Shown here piece after piece: positions 12,642 through 20,135 of a stretch of DNA of 64,000 bases. The DNA is from Lysobacteraceae bacterium. GTDB lineage: Bacteria > Pseudomonadota > Gammaproteobacteria > Nevskiales > Nevskiaceae. Every line of letters starts with the position of its first letter. Within the stretch, counting starts at the first letter, position 1. The stretch is taken from NCBI GenBank assembly GCA_013823855.1, contig PNMW01000011.1, positions 62,001-126,000 of the forward strand, written 5' to 3'. Under the pieces are notes generated by a model. That model was not told the origin of the DNA. It saw only the letters and a list, made by a program, of their open reading frames with translations, and did not search any database. The translations under genes were made by a program, and so were the position numbers.

Positions 12642-13397
12642 CTACCAGGGAATCTCGCTGCCGTCCCAGGCGTAGAAGCGGCCGCTGGATTCCCGGTCCA
12701 GCCCGGCGATCACCGCCAGCAGACGCTCGGCCGCGAACGCCGGCGTGAACAGCCTTTCGGCCGCGACATTGCCGCGGAATGGCGCCGACAGCCCGGTTTC
12801 CACGGTGCCCGGATGCAGCGACACCACGATCAGCTCGCGGGCGCGCCGAGCCAGCTCGATCGCTGCGGTGTGCATCAGCTGGTTCTGGGCGGCCTTGGCG
12901 GCACGGTAGGCGTACCAGCCGCCGAGACGGTTGTCGCCGATCGATCCGACCCGTGCCGACAGGGTGGCCAGCACCGCGCGCTCGCCGTGCGCGAGCAGGC
13001 GCTGGAAATGCTTGGCGACCAGGATCGGGCCGACCGCATTGATGGCGTAACTGGCGAGCAGCCGCTCCGGCCTGACGTCGGCCAGCCGCCGTTCCGGTTG
13101 CAGGCCGTCGCCGTGGAGCTGCCCGGCGGTGTTGATCAGCAGCTGCAGCGCCGGCGCGCGGGCCTGCAGTTCGGTCGCGGCGGCCTCGATGCTGGCTTCG
13201 TCGGCGAGATCGAGGTGCAGGCGGTCGCAGCGGCTGCCGTGGGTGGTGGTCAGGCGGTCGAGTCCGGCATGGCCGCCGACCGTGCGGCCGGCCGCGATCA
13301 CCCGGTCGTAGGCCGGATCGGCGAGCAGCGCTTCGACCAGGCCCAAGCCGATGCCGCGCGTGCCGCCAATCACCAGCGCCGTCAGTCCGTTGGTCAA
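12642..13397 (-). CDS. short-chain dehydrogenase/reductase (C-factor-like)
   Basis: A 251-residue SDR oxidoreductase. The nucleotide-binding motif is GGTRGIGLG near the N-terminus, the NTAGQLH block replaces the usual NNAG, and the active-site YxxxK is YRAAK, preceded by a serine in TLSARVGSI. The C-terminus FYAWDGSEIPW is typical of the CsgA/C-factor-like SDR group. The substrate is unknown. The best start is TTG at 13397, whose TTGA overlaps the stop of the upstream lipoprotein gene, suggesting translational coupling; no ATG gives a complete Rossmann strand. Longer readings in this frame run into the lipoprotein gene out of frame and are not real. Confidence 0.85.
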   Translation of the reverse strand: MTNGLTALVIGGTRGIGLGLVEALLADPAYDRVIAAGRTVGGHAGLDRLTTTHGSRCDRLHLDLADEASIEAAATELQARAPALQLLINTAGQLHGDGLQPERRLADVRPERLLASYAINAVGPILVAKHFQRLLAHGERAVLATLSARVGSIGDNRLGGWYAYRAAKAAQNQLMHTAAIELARRARELIVVSLHPGTVETGLSAPFRGNVAAERLFTPAFAAERLLAVIAGLDRESSGRFYAWDGSEIPW

Positions 13398-13738
13398 CGC
13401 GGGTTCTCGAAGAACACGTAGTGGGTCGCGTAATCGCTGATCTCGAAGTAGACCTTCTTCTCGTCGGCGTCCTTGACGAGGTTCAGGTTCTCGTCGAGCA
13501 CGCCGTAACCGTAGCGATAGGCCCGCGCGCGGCCATCGTCGGTGCCGCTGGCGGTGGTCAGCTTGTCGATGCCGATGAAGCGGCGCACCAGCTTGTCGCC
13601 GGCGTAGATCTCCAGCACGCCGTCGGTGCCGGTCCAGTTCTGCAGGCTGCGGCTGATCTGGTTCTGGGTTTCCTGGGTGCAGCCGGCAAGGGCGACCAGC
13701 AGCGCGGCGCCGGCCAGGCCGGATTTCGACATGATCAT
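13394..13738 (-). CDS. small lipoprotein, unknown function
   Basis: A 114-residue predicted lipoprotein. The signal peptide ends in a lipobox LAGC, with the lipidated cysteine near residue 20. The mature part contains LEIYAGDKLVRRFIGIDKLT and ends in an aromatic strand (ATHYVFFENPR). I do not recognise the family. The start at 13738 is supported by GGAG about 8 nt upstream. It is the first gene of a two-gene operon with the SDR. Confidence 0.75.
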   Translation of the reverse strand: MIMSKSGLAGAALLVALAGCTQETQNQISRSLQNWTGTDGVLEIYAGDKLVRRFIGIDKLTTASGTDDGRARAYRYGYGVLDENLNLVKDADEKKVYFEISDYATHYVFFENPR

Positions 13739-13792
13739 GGGGCAACTCCGAAGTGGGCCGATCTTGCTGAGCAAGTCCGGAAACGGCTGCGG

Positions 13793-14056
13793 ATGACAAC
13801 ACGGCTCGACCTCAAAGTCAGCCCCGAGGCGGCGCGCATCGCCGTCACCGGCTGGATCGGCGAGCGGCCGAAGGTGTCGGTGACCGCGGCGCCGGAGCGC
13901 GGCAAGGCCAATGAAGCGGTCGAGCCGCTGCTGGCGGAAGCGCTCGGCCTGCCGGGATCGGCGCTGACCGTGATGGCCGGACACAGCAGCAAGCTGGAGC
14001 GGATCGAGATCGCCGGCCTGACTGCCGAGGCGCTGCGACAACGGCTGCCGCACTGA
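13793..14056 (+). CDS. yggU: DUF167 (YggU-type) protein
   Basis: An 87-residue cytoplasmic protein of the DUF167 family. It shows the family pattern: an N-terminal strand with LDLKVSPEA, the conserved block VSVTAAPERGKANEAV, and a C-terminal GHSSKLERIEI. Structures of the family are known but no biochemical role is settled. The start at 13793 gives the usual length; the reading frame continues upstream through the divergent lipoprotein gene, which is a shadow. Confidence 0.9.
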   Translation: MTTRLDLKVSPEAARIAVTGWIGERPKVSVTAAPERGKANEAVEPLLAEALGLPGSALTVMAGHSSKLERIEIAGLTAEALRQRLPH

Positions 14057-14066
14057 ACCGGCGCGG

Positions 14067-14084
14067 GCCGGAACGCCGGCTTTT
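14067..14084 (+). terminator. candidate intrinsic terminator after yggU
   Basis: A short GCCGG/CCGGC hairpin with a 4-nt loop followed by TTTT lies 10 bp after the yggU stop and before hisB. The stem is only 5 bp, so termination may be partial. Confidence 0.4.
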
Positions 14085-14151
14085 GTGAACCGTGGCACGC
14101 ATTTGCCGTCGGGGTGTATCCTTTCGCGCCTTAGTCCCCGATGGTTTTCAG

Positions 14152-14745
14152 ATGTCTGCCCGCGTTGCCAGCGTTCGCCGCGATACCCGCGAGACCCAGA
14201 TCGGTGTCGAGATCAATCTCGACGGCACCGGCCAGATCGAGTTCGATACCGGCATTCACTTCCTGGAGCACATGCTCGAGCAGGTGGCGCGCCATGGTCT
14301 CGTCGATCTGGTGGTCGAAGCCAAGGGCGATGTCCACATCGACCATCACCACACCGTCGAGGACATCGGCATCTGCCTCGGCCAGGCCTTCGACAAGGCG
14401 ATCGGCGACAAGCGCGGCATCGTCCGCTACGGCCATGCCTATGTGCCGCTCGACGAGGCGCTGTCGCGGGTGGTGCTCGACTGCTCCGGCCGTCCGGGCC
14501 TGGAATGGTTCGTCGAGTTCCCGCGCGCGCGGATCGGCGAATTCGACGTCGACCTGTTCCGCGAGTTCTTCCAGGGCTTCGTCAATCACGCCAAGGTGAC
14601 CCTGCACGTCGATTGCCTGCGCGCACGCAACGCCCATCACGTCGCCGAAACGGTGTTCAAGGCCTTCGGCCGGGCGCTGCGGATGGCGGTGGAGTGCGAT
14701 CCTCGCGCCAACGGCGCGATGCCGTCGACCAAGGGCGTGCTGTAA
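14152..14745 (+). CDS. hisB: imidazoleglycerol-phosphate dehydratase
   Basis: A 197-residue monofunctional HisB that dehydrates imidazole glycerol phosphate to imidazole acetol phosphate, step six of histidine synthesis. The metal-binding signatures are clear: [23 protein letters not shown] and, near the C-terminus, [17 protein letters not shown]. It lacks the N-terminal HAD phosphatase domain of enterobacterial HisB, so histidinol-phosphate phosphatase must be encoded elsewhere. The start at 14152 gives the standard N-terminus. It is the first gene of a his cluster that continues H-A-F-E. Confidence 0.97.
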   Translation: MSARVASVRRDTRETQIGVEINLDGTGQIEFDTGIHFLEHMLEQVARHGLVDLVVEAKGDVHIDHHHTVEDIGICLGQAFDKAIGDKRGIVRYGHAYVPLDEALSRVVLDCSGRPGLEWFVEFPRARIGEFDVDLFREFFQGFVNHAKVTLHVDCLRARNAHHVAETVFKAFGRALRMAVECDPRANGAMPSTKGVL

Positions 14746-14817
14746 GCCACTCCGCCTGCCCGTCGACCACGTTCCCTTTCATTTGAAATCCCCCGCTACG
14801 GCCCGATTCGCGCAGTG

Positions 14818-15462
14818 ATGGAAAAGATCGGCGTCATCGATTACGGCATGGGCAACCTGCATTCGCTCGGCAAGGCGCTGGAGCGGGTGGCCGGCAACCA
14901 GCGCATCGTCATCAGCTATGACCCGGAGGAGCTGATCGCCTGCGATCGCCTCGTGCTCCCCGGTGTCGGCGGCGTCAAGGCCGCGATGAACGAGCTGCGG
15001 CGGCTGGAGCTGAACGAGATGGTCATCGAGGCGGCGCGCAAGCGACCGCTGCTCGGCATCTGTCTCGGCATGCAGGTGCTGCTGGAGCGCAGCGAGGAGA
15101 ACGGCGGCGTGGCCGCACTCGGCCTGATCCCCGGCGAGGTGATCCGTTTCGTCGACCCGCCGCTGGACGCCGTCGAGCGCCTGAAAGTGCCGCACATGGG
15201 CTGGAACCGCGTGCATCAGAGCCGCCCGCATGCGGTCTGGGCCGGCGTGCCCGACGACAGCTGGTTCTATTTCGTGCACAGCTATCACGCCGCGCCGGTG
15301 AATCCGGACCATGTGCTCGGCGACGCCGACTACACGCACCGCTTTGCCGCCGCGGTCGCCCGCGACAACATCGTCGGCTTCCAGTTTCATCCCGAGAAGA
15401 GCCAGTCCGTCGGCCTCCGGCTGCTGGCCAATTTCGCGGCCTGGAACGGCGACGGCCGATGA
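14818..15462 (+). CDS. hisH: imidazole glycerol phosphate synthase, glutaminase subunit
   Basis: A 214-residue class I glutamine amidotransferase that makes ammonia for HisF. The nucleophile is Cys82 in GICLGMQ, the oxyanion strand is LPGVGG, and the His-Glu dyad lies in FHPEKSQS. The start is ATG at 14818; a GTG one codon earlier is possible. It lies 72 bp after hisB and 142 bp before hisA. Confidence 0.97.
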   Translation: MEKIGVIDYGMGNLHSLGKALERVAGNQRIVISYDPEELIACDRLVLPGVGGVKAAMNELRRLELNEMVIEAARKRPLLGICLGMQVLLERSEENGGVAALGLIPGEVIRFVDPPLDAVERLKVPHMGWNRVHQSRPHAVWAGVPDDSWFYFVHSYHAAPVNPDHVLGDADYTHRFAAAVARDNIVGFQFHPEKSQSVGLRLLANFAAWNGDGR

Positions 15463-15604
15463 GCGCGCCGCGCCGCGCGTTCTTGCCTCGCCTGTGCCTT
15501 TGCGGCACAGTTTCGGCATCCCCCTGAATTCCGGCGTCGCTTGGTCGTCGTCGTCCTACGTCATTCAACGAATCTGCGCGCTCCGCGCCTTCACGACCGC
15601 TCCC

Positions 15605-16330
15605 ATGCTGCTGATCCCCGCGATTGACCTGAAGAATGGCCAGTGTGTCCGCCTGCGCCAGGGCCGGATGGACGACGTCACCGTGTTTTCCAACGACCCC
15701 GCCGAAGTCGCCCAGCGCTGGGTCGACGAAGGTGCCAGCCGCATCCACGTCGTCGACCTCGACGGTGCGCTGAAGGGCACGCCGGTCAATCTGAAGGTGA
15801 TCGAGCGGATCGCCAAGGTCTGCGGTTCGGTGCCGGTGCAGGCCGGTGGCGGCGTTCGCGACGAGGACACCGTGCAGGCCTATCTGAATGCCGGCGTCAG
15901 CTACATCATCATCGGCACCAAGGCGGTCAACGCGCCGCATTTCCTGCGCGACCTGTGTCTTGAATATCCGCGCCACATCATCGTCGGCATCGATGCCAAG
16001 GACGGCCGGGTGGCCGTCGACGGCTGGTCGAAACTGTCGTCGCACGGCGTCGTCGAGATGGCCAAGCAGTGCGAGCACGATGGCGTCGAGGCGATCGTCT
16101 ACACCGACATCGGCCGCGACGGGATGATGAACGGCTTCAACGTCGAGGCCACCCGCAACCTCGCCCGCTCGGTGAAGACCGACATCATCGCCTCCGGCGG
16201 CGTGTCGACGATCGAGGACCTGCACCTGCTGAAATCGATCGAGGAAGACGGCGTCATCGGTGCCGTCATCGGCCGCGCGCTCTACGAGGGCGGCCTGCAG
16301 TTCAAGGATTGCCTGAAGGCCGTCCAGTAA
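15605..16330 (+). CDS. hisA: phosphoribosylformimino-AICAR-P isomerase
   Basis: A 241-residue TIM-barrel isomerase that converts ProFAR to PRFAR. The first strand holds the catalytic Asp in PAIDLKNGQCVRLRQG, and the second catalytic Asp lies in VYTDIGRDGMMNG. Phosphate-binding loops are AGGGVRDE and SGGVSTIEDL. The start at 15605 gives the usual MLLIPAIDL N-terminus; the 142-bp gap after hisH is open in the same frame but not conserved-looking. HisA and HisF act on consecutive intermediates and lie 24 bp apart. Confidence 0.97.
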   Translation: MLLIPAIDLKNGQCVRLRQGRMDDVTVFSNDPAEVAQRWVDEGASRIHVVDLDGALKGTPVNLKVIERIAKVCGSVPVQAGGGVRDEDTVQAYLNAGVSYIIIGTKAVNAPHFLRDLCLEYPRHIIVGIDAKDGRVAVDGWSKLSSHGVVEMAKQCEHDGVEAIVYTDIGRDGMMNGFNVEATRNLARSVKTDIIASGGVSTIEDLHLLKSIEEDGVIGAVIGRALYEGGLQFKDCLKAVQ

Positions 16331-16354
16331 GTCTTTCGCCCCCGGCGGTCTCCC

Positions 16355-17149
16355 ATGCTTGCGAAGCGCGTCATCCCCTGTCTCGACATCAACGCTGGCC
16401 GCGTGGTCAAGGGCGTCAAGTTCGAGGATCTGCGCGACGCCGGTGATCCGGTCGAAGTCGCCCGGCGCTACGACGCCCAGGGCGCCGACGAGCTGGTGTT
16501 TCTCGACATCACCGCCTCCAGCGACGACCGCCCGACCCTGTTCAAGACCGTCGAGGCCGTGGCTTCGGCGATCTTCATTCCGCTGACCGTTGGTGGCGGC
16601 GTGCGCACCTGCGCCGACGTTCGCGCGCTGCTGTCGGCCGGTGCCGACAAGGTGTCGATCAACACCTCGGCGGTGCAGCGGCCGGATTTCGTCACCGAAG
16701 CCAGCGACCGCTACGGCGTGCAGTGCATCGTCGTCGCCATCGATGCCAAGCGGGTGTCGAAGAAGAACCAGCCGCCGCGCTGGGAGATCTTCACCCACGG
16801 CGGCCGCAAGGCCACCGGTCTCGACGCCATCGAATGGGCGGCGCTGATGGTCCAGAAGGGCGCCGGCGAGCTGCTCGTCACCAGCATGGACCGCGACGGC
16901 ACCAAGGCCGGCTACGACAACGAGCTGCTGCGCGAGATCAGCAACGCGGTCAGCGTGCCGGTGATCGCCAGCGGCGGTGTCGGCACGCTCGAACATCTGG
17001 AGCAGGGCCTGAGCCAGGGTGGCGCCGATGCGGTGCTCGCGGCCAGCATCTTCCACAGCGGCCAGCACAGCGTCGGCGAGGCCAAGCAGTACCTGTCGCG
17101 CCACGGCGTCACCGTGCGGATGCCGGCGCCGCTCGCGTTCACGGTCTGA
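16355..17149 (+). CDS. hisF: imidazole glycerol phosphate synthase, cyclase subunit
   Basis: A 264-residue TIM-barrel cyclase that pairs with HisH to make imidazole glycerol phosphate and AICAR. Catalytic aspartates lie in [13 protein letters not shown] and [13 protein letters not shown], and phosphate loops are TVGGGVRT and [11 protein letters not shown]. It is slightly longer than the common 252-258 residues because of an insert in the loop near [12 protein letters not shown]. The stop lies one base before the hisE ATG, with no hisI between them. Confidence 0.97.
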   Translation: MLAKRVIPCLDINAGRVVKGVKFEDLRDAGDPVEVARRYDAQGADELVFLDITASSDDRPTLFKTVEAVASAIFIPLTVGGGVRTCADVRALLSAGADKVSINTSAVQRPDFVTEASDRYGVQCIVVAIDAKRVSKKNQPPRWEIFTHGGRKATGLDAIEWAALMVQKGAGELLVTSMDRDGTKAGYDNELLREISNAVSVPVIASGGVGTLEHLEQGLSQGGADAVLAASIFHSGQHSVGEAKQYLSRHGVTVRMPAPLAFTV

Positions 17150-17150
17150 C

Positions 17151-17501
17151 ATGGCCGCCGACCTCGGTGAAGTGCTCGACGCGCTGTACGCGACGCTGGT
17201 CGCCCGGCGCGGCGCCGACCCGTCGACCAGCTACGTCGCCAGCCTGTACGCCAAGGGCGCCGACACGATCCTCAAGAAGATCGGCGAGGAAGCGGCGGAA
17301 ACCATCATTGCCGGGAAGGATTGTGCGTCCGGCGGGGCACTTGAGCGCGTAAGACTGGTCAGTGAGGTGGCGGACCTGTGCTTTCACGTCATGGTCTTGA
17401 TGGCCGCGTATGATGTTCCGCTGTCGTCGCTGGGCGATGAACTCGCGCGCCGTACCGGGCGTTCCGGCCTGGCCGAAAAGGCGTCACGCAGCGCCACCTG
17501 A
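17151..17501 (+). CDS. hisE: phosphoribosyl-ATP pyrophosphatase
   Basis: A 116-residue all-alpha NTP pyrophosphohydrolase that converts PR-ATP to PR-AMP, step two of histidine synthesis. The metal-binding helices are visible as [15 protein letters not shown] and [14 protein letters not shown]. It is a stand-alone HisE, not fused to HisI; in many gammaproteobacteria hisI precedes it or is fused to it. It is followed 32 bp later by tatA, an arrangement also known in Pseudomonas. Confidence 0.95.
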   Translation: MAADLGEVLDALYATLVARRGADPSTSYVASLYAKGADTILKKIGEEAAETIIAGKDCASGGALERVRLVSEVADLCFHVMVLMAAYDVPLSSLGDELARRTGRSGLAEKASRSAT

Positions 17502-17533
17502 AGTGGTATCGCGATCGATTTGAGGAGATTTCC

Positions 17534-17767
17534 ATGGGCAGTTTCAGCATTTGGCACTGGCTGGTGGTGCTGGGCATCGTCGTTCTCGTGTTCGGAACCA
17601 AGAAGCTGCGCGGCGCCGGCGGCGACCTCGGCGCGGCGGTCAAGAACTTCAAGTCGGCGATGAAGGACGGCGAGGCCGAAGCCGACAAGAACACCGAGGC
17701 GCTGCGCGCCGAGATCATCGATTCGGGCAAGTCGCCGGCCGGCGACAAGCACAACGAGAAGGTCTGA
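17534..17767 (+). CDS. tatA: Sec-independent translocase subunit TatA
   Basis: A 77-residue pore-forming subunit of the twin-arginine translocase, which exports folded proteins. It has one N-terminal membrane helix ([16 protein letters not shown]), the hinge [18 protein letters not shown] and a charged amphipathic C-terminal tail. A GGAG ribosome site precedes the ATG. It is the first gene of tatABC and probably reads through from hisE. Confidence 0.95.
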   Translation: MGSFSIWHWLVVLGIVVLVFGTKKLRGAGGDLGAAVKNFKSAMKDGEAEADKNTEALRAEIIDSGKSPAGDKHNEKV

Positions 17768-17805
17768 TCCCCTGATCCGGTCCTGAGCCGAGGCGCGGCA
17801 AGTTC

Positions 17806-18243
17806 ATGCTCGATATCAGCTTTTCCGAGCTGTTGGTGTGCTTCCTCGTCGCCCTGGTGGTGCTCGGGCCGGAGAAGCTGCCGCGTGTCGCCCGCGGCAT
17901 CGGCCGCTGGACCGGCCAGGCCAAGGCCTACATGCGCAATCTCAGCGCCGAGCTGGATCGCGAGTCGCATGCCTCTGACCTGCGCAAGCAGATGGACGAC
18001 GCCCGGCGCATCTTCCAGGAGGAATCGACCTCGCTGAAGCGCGAGTTCGACGGCGCCGCCGAGCAGGGCCGCTCGATGCTCTCCGACCATCCGCATCCGC
18101 TGCCGGAGGCCGGGCGCCCGCCGGTCGCCGAACCGGCGGCGGCGCCACCGCCTCCGCCGGTGATCGAGCACACGCCGCACGCCGCGCCGTCGATCGACGC
18201 GCCGTCCTGGAAGCCCGCAGCGAAATCCGATTCGAATGGCTGA
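17806..18243 (+). CDS. tatB: Sec-independent translocase subunit TatB
   Basis: A 145-residue twin-arginine receptor subunit that binds cargo with TatC. The N-terminal membrane helix (FSELLVCFLVALVVLGPEKL) has the glutamate at residue 6 and the GPEKLP hinge typical of TatB. A long amphipathic helix with a coiled-coil tendency follows, ending in a proline/alanine-rich tail. Its stop overlaps the start of tatC by 8 bp. Confidence 0.95.
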   Translation: MLDISFSELLVCFLVALVVLGPEKLPRVARGIGRWTGQAKAYMRNLSAELDRESHASDLRKQMDDARRIFQEESTSLKREFDGAAEQGRSMLSDHPHPLPEAGRPPVAEPAAAPPPPPVIEHTPHAAPSIDAPSWKPAAKSDSNG

Positions 18244-19003
18244 TCAGCCGGAACCGCAGGCCACCGAGCAGCCGCTGCTCGCGCATCTGATCGAGCTGCG
18301 CAGCCGCGTGGTGCGGGCGCTGGTCGGCATCCTGATCGCACTGATCCCGCTGCTGTTCTTCGCCGGCGATCTTTATACCTTCCTGGCCACGCCGCTGATC
18401 AAGCTGCTGCCGGCCGGCAGCAACATGATCGCCACCGAAGTGGCGGCGCCGTTCCTGACACCGTTCAAGCTGGCCGCGATCGTCGCCTTCGCGATCGCGC
18501 TGCCCTGGGTGCTCTACCAGATCTGGGCTTTCGTGGCGCCCGGCCTCTATCGCAACGAGCGGCGCCTGGTGCTGCCGATCCTCGCCAGTGGCACGACGCT
18601 GTTCTACGCCGGGGTCGCCTTCGCCTACTACCTGGTGCTGCCGACGGTATTCAAGTTCTTCATCGGCTCGACCCCGGCAGGGGTGGCGGTGATGACCGAC
18701 GTCTCGAAGTACCTCGATTTCGTGCTCAAGCTGTTCATGGCCTTCGGTTTCGCCTTCGAGATGCCGGTGGCGATCGTGCTGATGGTGCTGACCGGCTTCG
18801 TGACCCCGGCGCAGCTGGCGGCCCGGCGCGACTACGTGCTGGTCGGCGTGTTCGTCGCCGCCGCGATCCTGACGCCGCCGGACGTGCTGTCGCAGCTGAT
18901 GCTCGCGGTCCCGGCCTATCTGTTGTACGAGGTCGGCATCCTTGCCTCGCGCTGGCTGGTGCGTGATCGGCCGGTGCCCGAAGGCGACGACCTGCCGACC
19001 TGA
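18236..19003 (+). CDS. tatC: Sec-independent translocase subunit TatC
   Basis: A 255-residue polytopic inner-membrane protein, the core of the twin-arginine receptor. Six membrane helices can be drawn. Conserved features include the N-terminal HLIELRSRVVRAL, the periplasmic loop ending FLTPFKLA, LPWVLYQIWAFVAPGLYRNE, and the fifth-helix region FGFAFEMPV with the functional Phe-Glu pair. Length is normal. It overlaps tatB, so the two are translationally coupled. Confidence 0.97.
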   Translation: MADQPEPQATEQPLLAHLIELRSRVVRALVGILIALIPLLFFAGDLYTFLATPLIKLLPAGSNMIATEVAAPFLTPFKLAAIVAFAIALPWVLYQIWAFVAPGLYRNERRLVLPILASGTTLFYAGVAFAYYLVLPTVFKFFIGSTPAGVAVMTDVSKYLDFVLKLFMAFGFAFEMPVAIVLMVLTGFVTPAQLAARRDYVLVGVFVAAAILTPPDVLSQLMLAVPAYLLYEVGILASRWLVRDRPVPEGDDLPT

Positions 19004-19168
19004 CCTTGCGGCATCGGCGTCCATCGCGCGCCGATCCGTTTGCATCCGCCGGCATCGATCCCGGATCGTGATTCGCCGGGAAATCCCCACGACGATCGCC
19101 CGATGCCATGCGCGCGGCAGCCGGGGTTGCTAGATTGTCGGACCCGCATTCGCTGGAGAGCCGCTTCC

Positions 19169-19852
19169 ATGCACGTCCTACTTGTCGAAGATCATCCCGA
19201 TCTCGCCGCCAATCTTGGTGATTTCCTTGGCAGCCACGGTCACAGCGTCGACTTCGCTGCCGATGGCCCCAGCGGCCTGCGCCTGGCGCAGTCGCAGCGC
19301 TTCGACGCCATCGTCCTCGATCGCCTGCTGCCGGGCCTCGACGGCGCCAGCGTCTGCCGCCGCCTGCGCTCGGCCGGCGGCCAGCAGGTGCCGCTGCTGA
19401 TGCTGACCGCGCTCGACACCGTCAACGACCGCGTCGAAGGCCTGCGCGCCGGCGCCGACGACTATATGGTCAAGCCGTTCGCGATGGTCGAGCTGCTGGC
19501 ACGTCTCGAAGCCCTGCACCGACGGGCCACCACCGCGTCCGGTGACCGCCTGCTGGCGGTCGCCGATCTCGAGTTCGATCTCGATACCCTGATCGCACGG
19601 CGCGGCGGCGAGGCGATCAGCCTGACGCCGGCGCTGCGCAAGCTGCTCGAACTGCTGATGCGCGAGACGCATCGCGTCGTCGCCCGCGAGGAACTGGAGC
19701 GGCGCCTGTGGGGCGATGCGCCGCCGGAAGGCGACGTGCTGCGTGCCCACATGTACGCGCTGCGGGTGGCGATCGACAAGCCCTGGCCGCGCAAGCTGCT
19801 GCACACCATCCACGGCAGCGGCTACCGGCTTGCCGATCTTGGCGACGGCTAG
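19169..19852 (+). CDS. OmpR-family response regulator
   Basis: A 227-residue two-component DNA-binding regulator. The receiver domain has the acidic pair Glu7-Asp8, phospho-acceptor Asp51 (VLDRLLPG) and Lys102 (DDYMVKPF). The C-terminal winged helix ends in LLHTIHGSGYRLADL, as expected for OmpR/PhoB members. A GGAGAG site precedes the start. The stop codon TAG at 19850-19852 is part of the CTAG at the outer end of an inverted-repeat element, so insertion of that element occurred exactly at the gene's end. The partner kinase begins on the other side of the element. The regulated genes are unknown. Confidence 0.92.
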   Translation: MHVLLVEDHPDLAANLGDFLGSHGHSVDFAADGPSGLRLAQSQRFDAIVLDRLLPGLDGASVCRRLRSAGGQQVPLLMLTALDTVNDRVEGLRAGADDYMVKPFAMVELLARLEALHRRATTASGDRLLAVADLEFDLDTLIARRGGEAISLTPALRKLLELLMRETHRVVAREELERRLWGDAPPEGDVLRAHMYALRVAIDKPWPRKLLHTIHGSGYRLADLGDG

Positions 19853-19871
19853 GGCCTGTCATCGATTACTG
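19849..19871 (+). repeat. left terminal inverted repeat
   Basis: 23 nt, matching the reverse complement of 20113-20135 at 22 positions. It begins with CTAG and contains the stop codon of the response regulator gene. Confidence 0.85.
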
Positions 19872-20112
19872 CGGCCGCTGCGGCGGAGGTCGCTTTTGCC
19901 CAGTGCAACGAACGAGGAGCAGCCAATGGTGGTTCCATTGGCGCGACGAGAGAGGCAGCAATGGGCAAAAACGATCCCGCCCCGAAGGGTTGCCGCCAAA
20001 AAGCCGCCGGCGCAGAGCATGCTCTGCGCGTTGCAAACCTTGACCATAGGGAGGCTATGGCCTGCGGTTCGCGCCTTGCCCGGCGGCTTTTTGACCGGCA
20101 ACGCAGCGGGCA

Positions 20113-20135
20113 CAGCAATCGATGACAGGCCCTAG
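20113..20135 (-). repeat. right terminal inverted repeat
   Basis: 23 nt, the inverted partner of 19849-19871. It contains the only good ATG (20122) for the histidine kinase gene. Confidence 0.85.

Larger units (their letters stand above)
19849..20135. mobile_element. 287-bp MITE-like element between regulator and kinase genes
   Basis: The element is bounded by 23-nt terminal inverted repeats (19849-19871 and 20113-20135) that differ at one base and each begin with CTAG, possibly the target duplication. Weaker matching continues about 10 bp inwards. Inside are several nested inverted repeats. A 9-bp pair TTTTGCCCA/TGGGCAAAA encloses a CCAATGG/CCATTGG hairpin (19923-19941). A 13-bp pair (19998-20010 and 20080-20092), extended by GTTGCCG/CGGCAAC, encloses an 18-bp perfect palindrome (20011-20028) and a CCATAG/CTATGG hairpin (20044-20060). 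There is no transposase. The size, CTAG ends and lack of coding fit a non-autonomous element mobilised by an IS5-like transposase, which is an inference. Confidence 0.75.

Noticed and set aside
12642-13802. 386-codon frame that seems to fuse the SDR to upstream sequence
   Set aside because: The upstream half is the lipoprotein gene read in the wrong frame; the SDR starts at TTG 13397.
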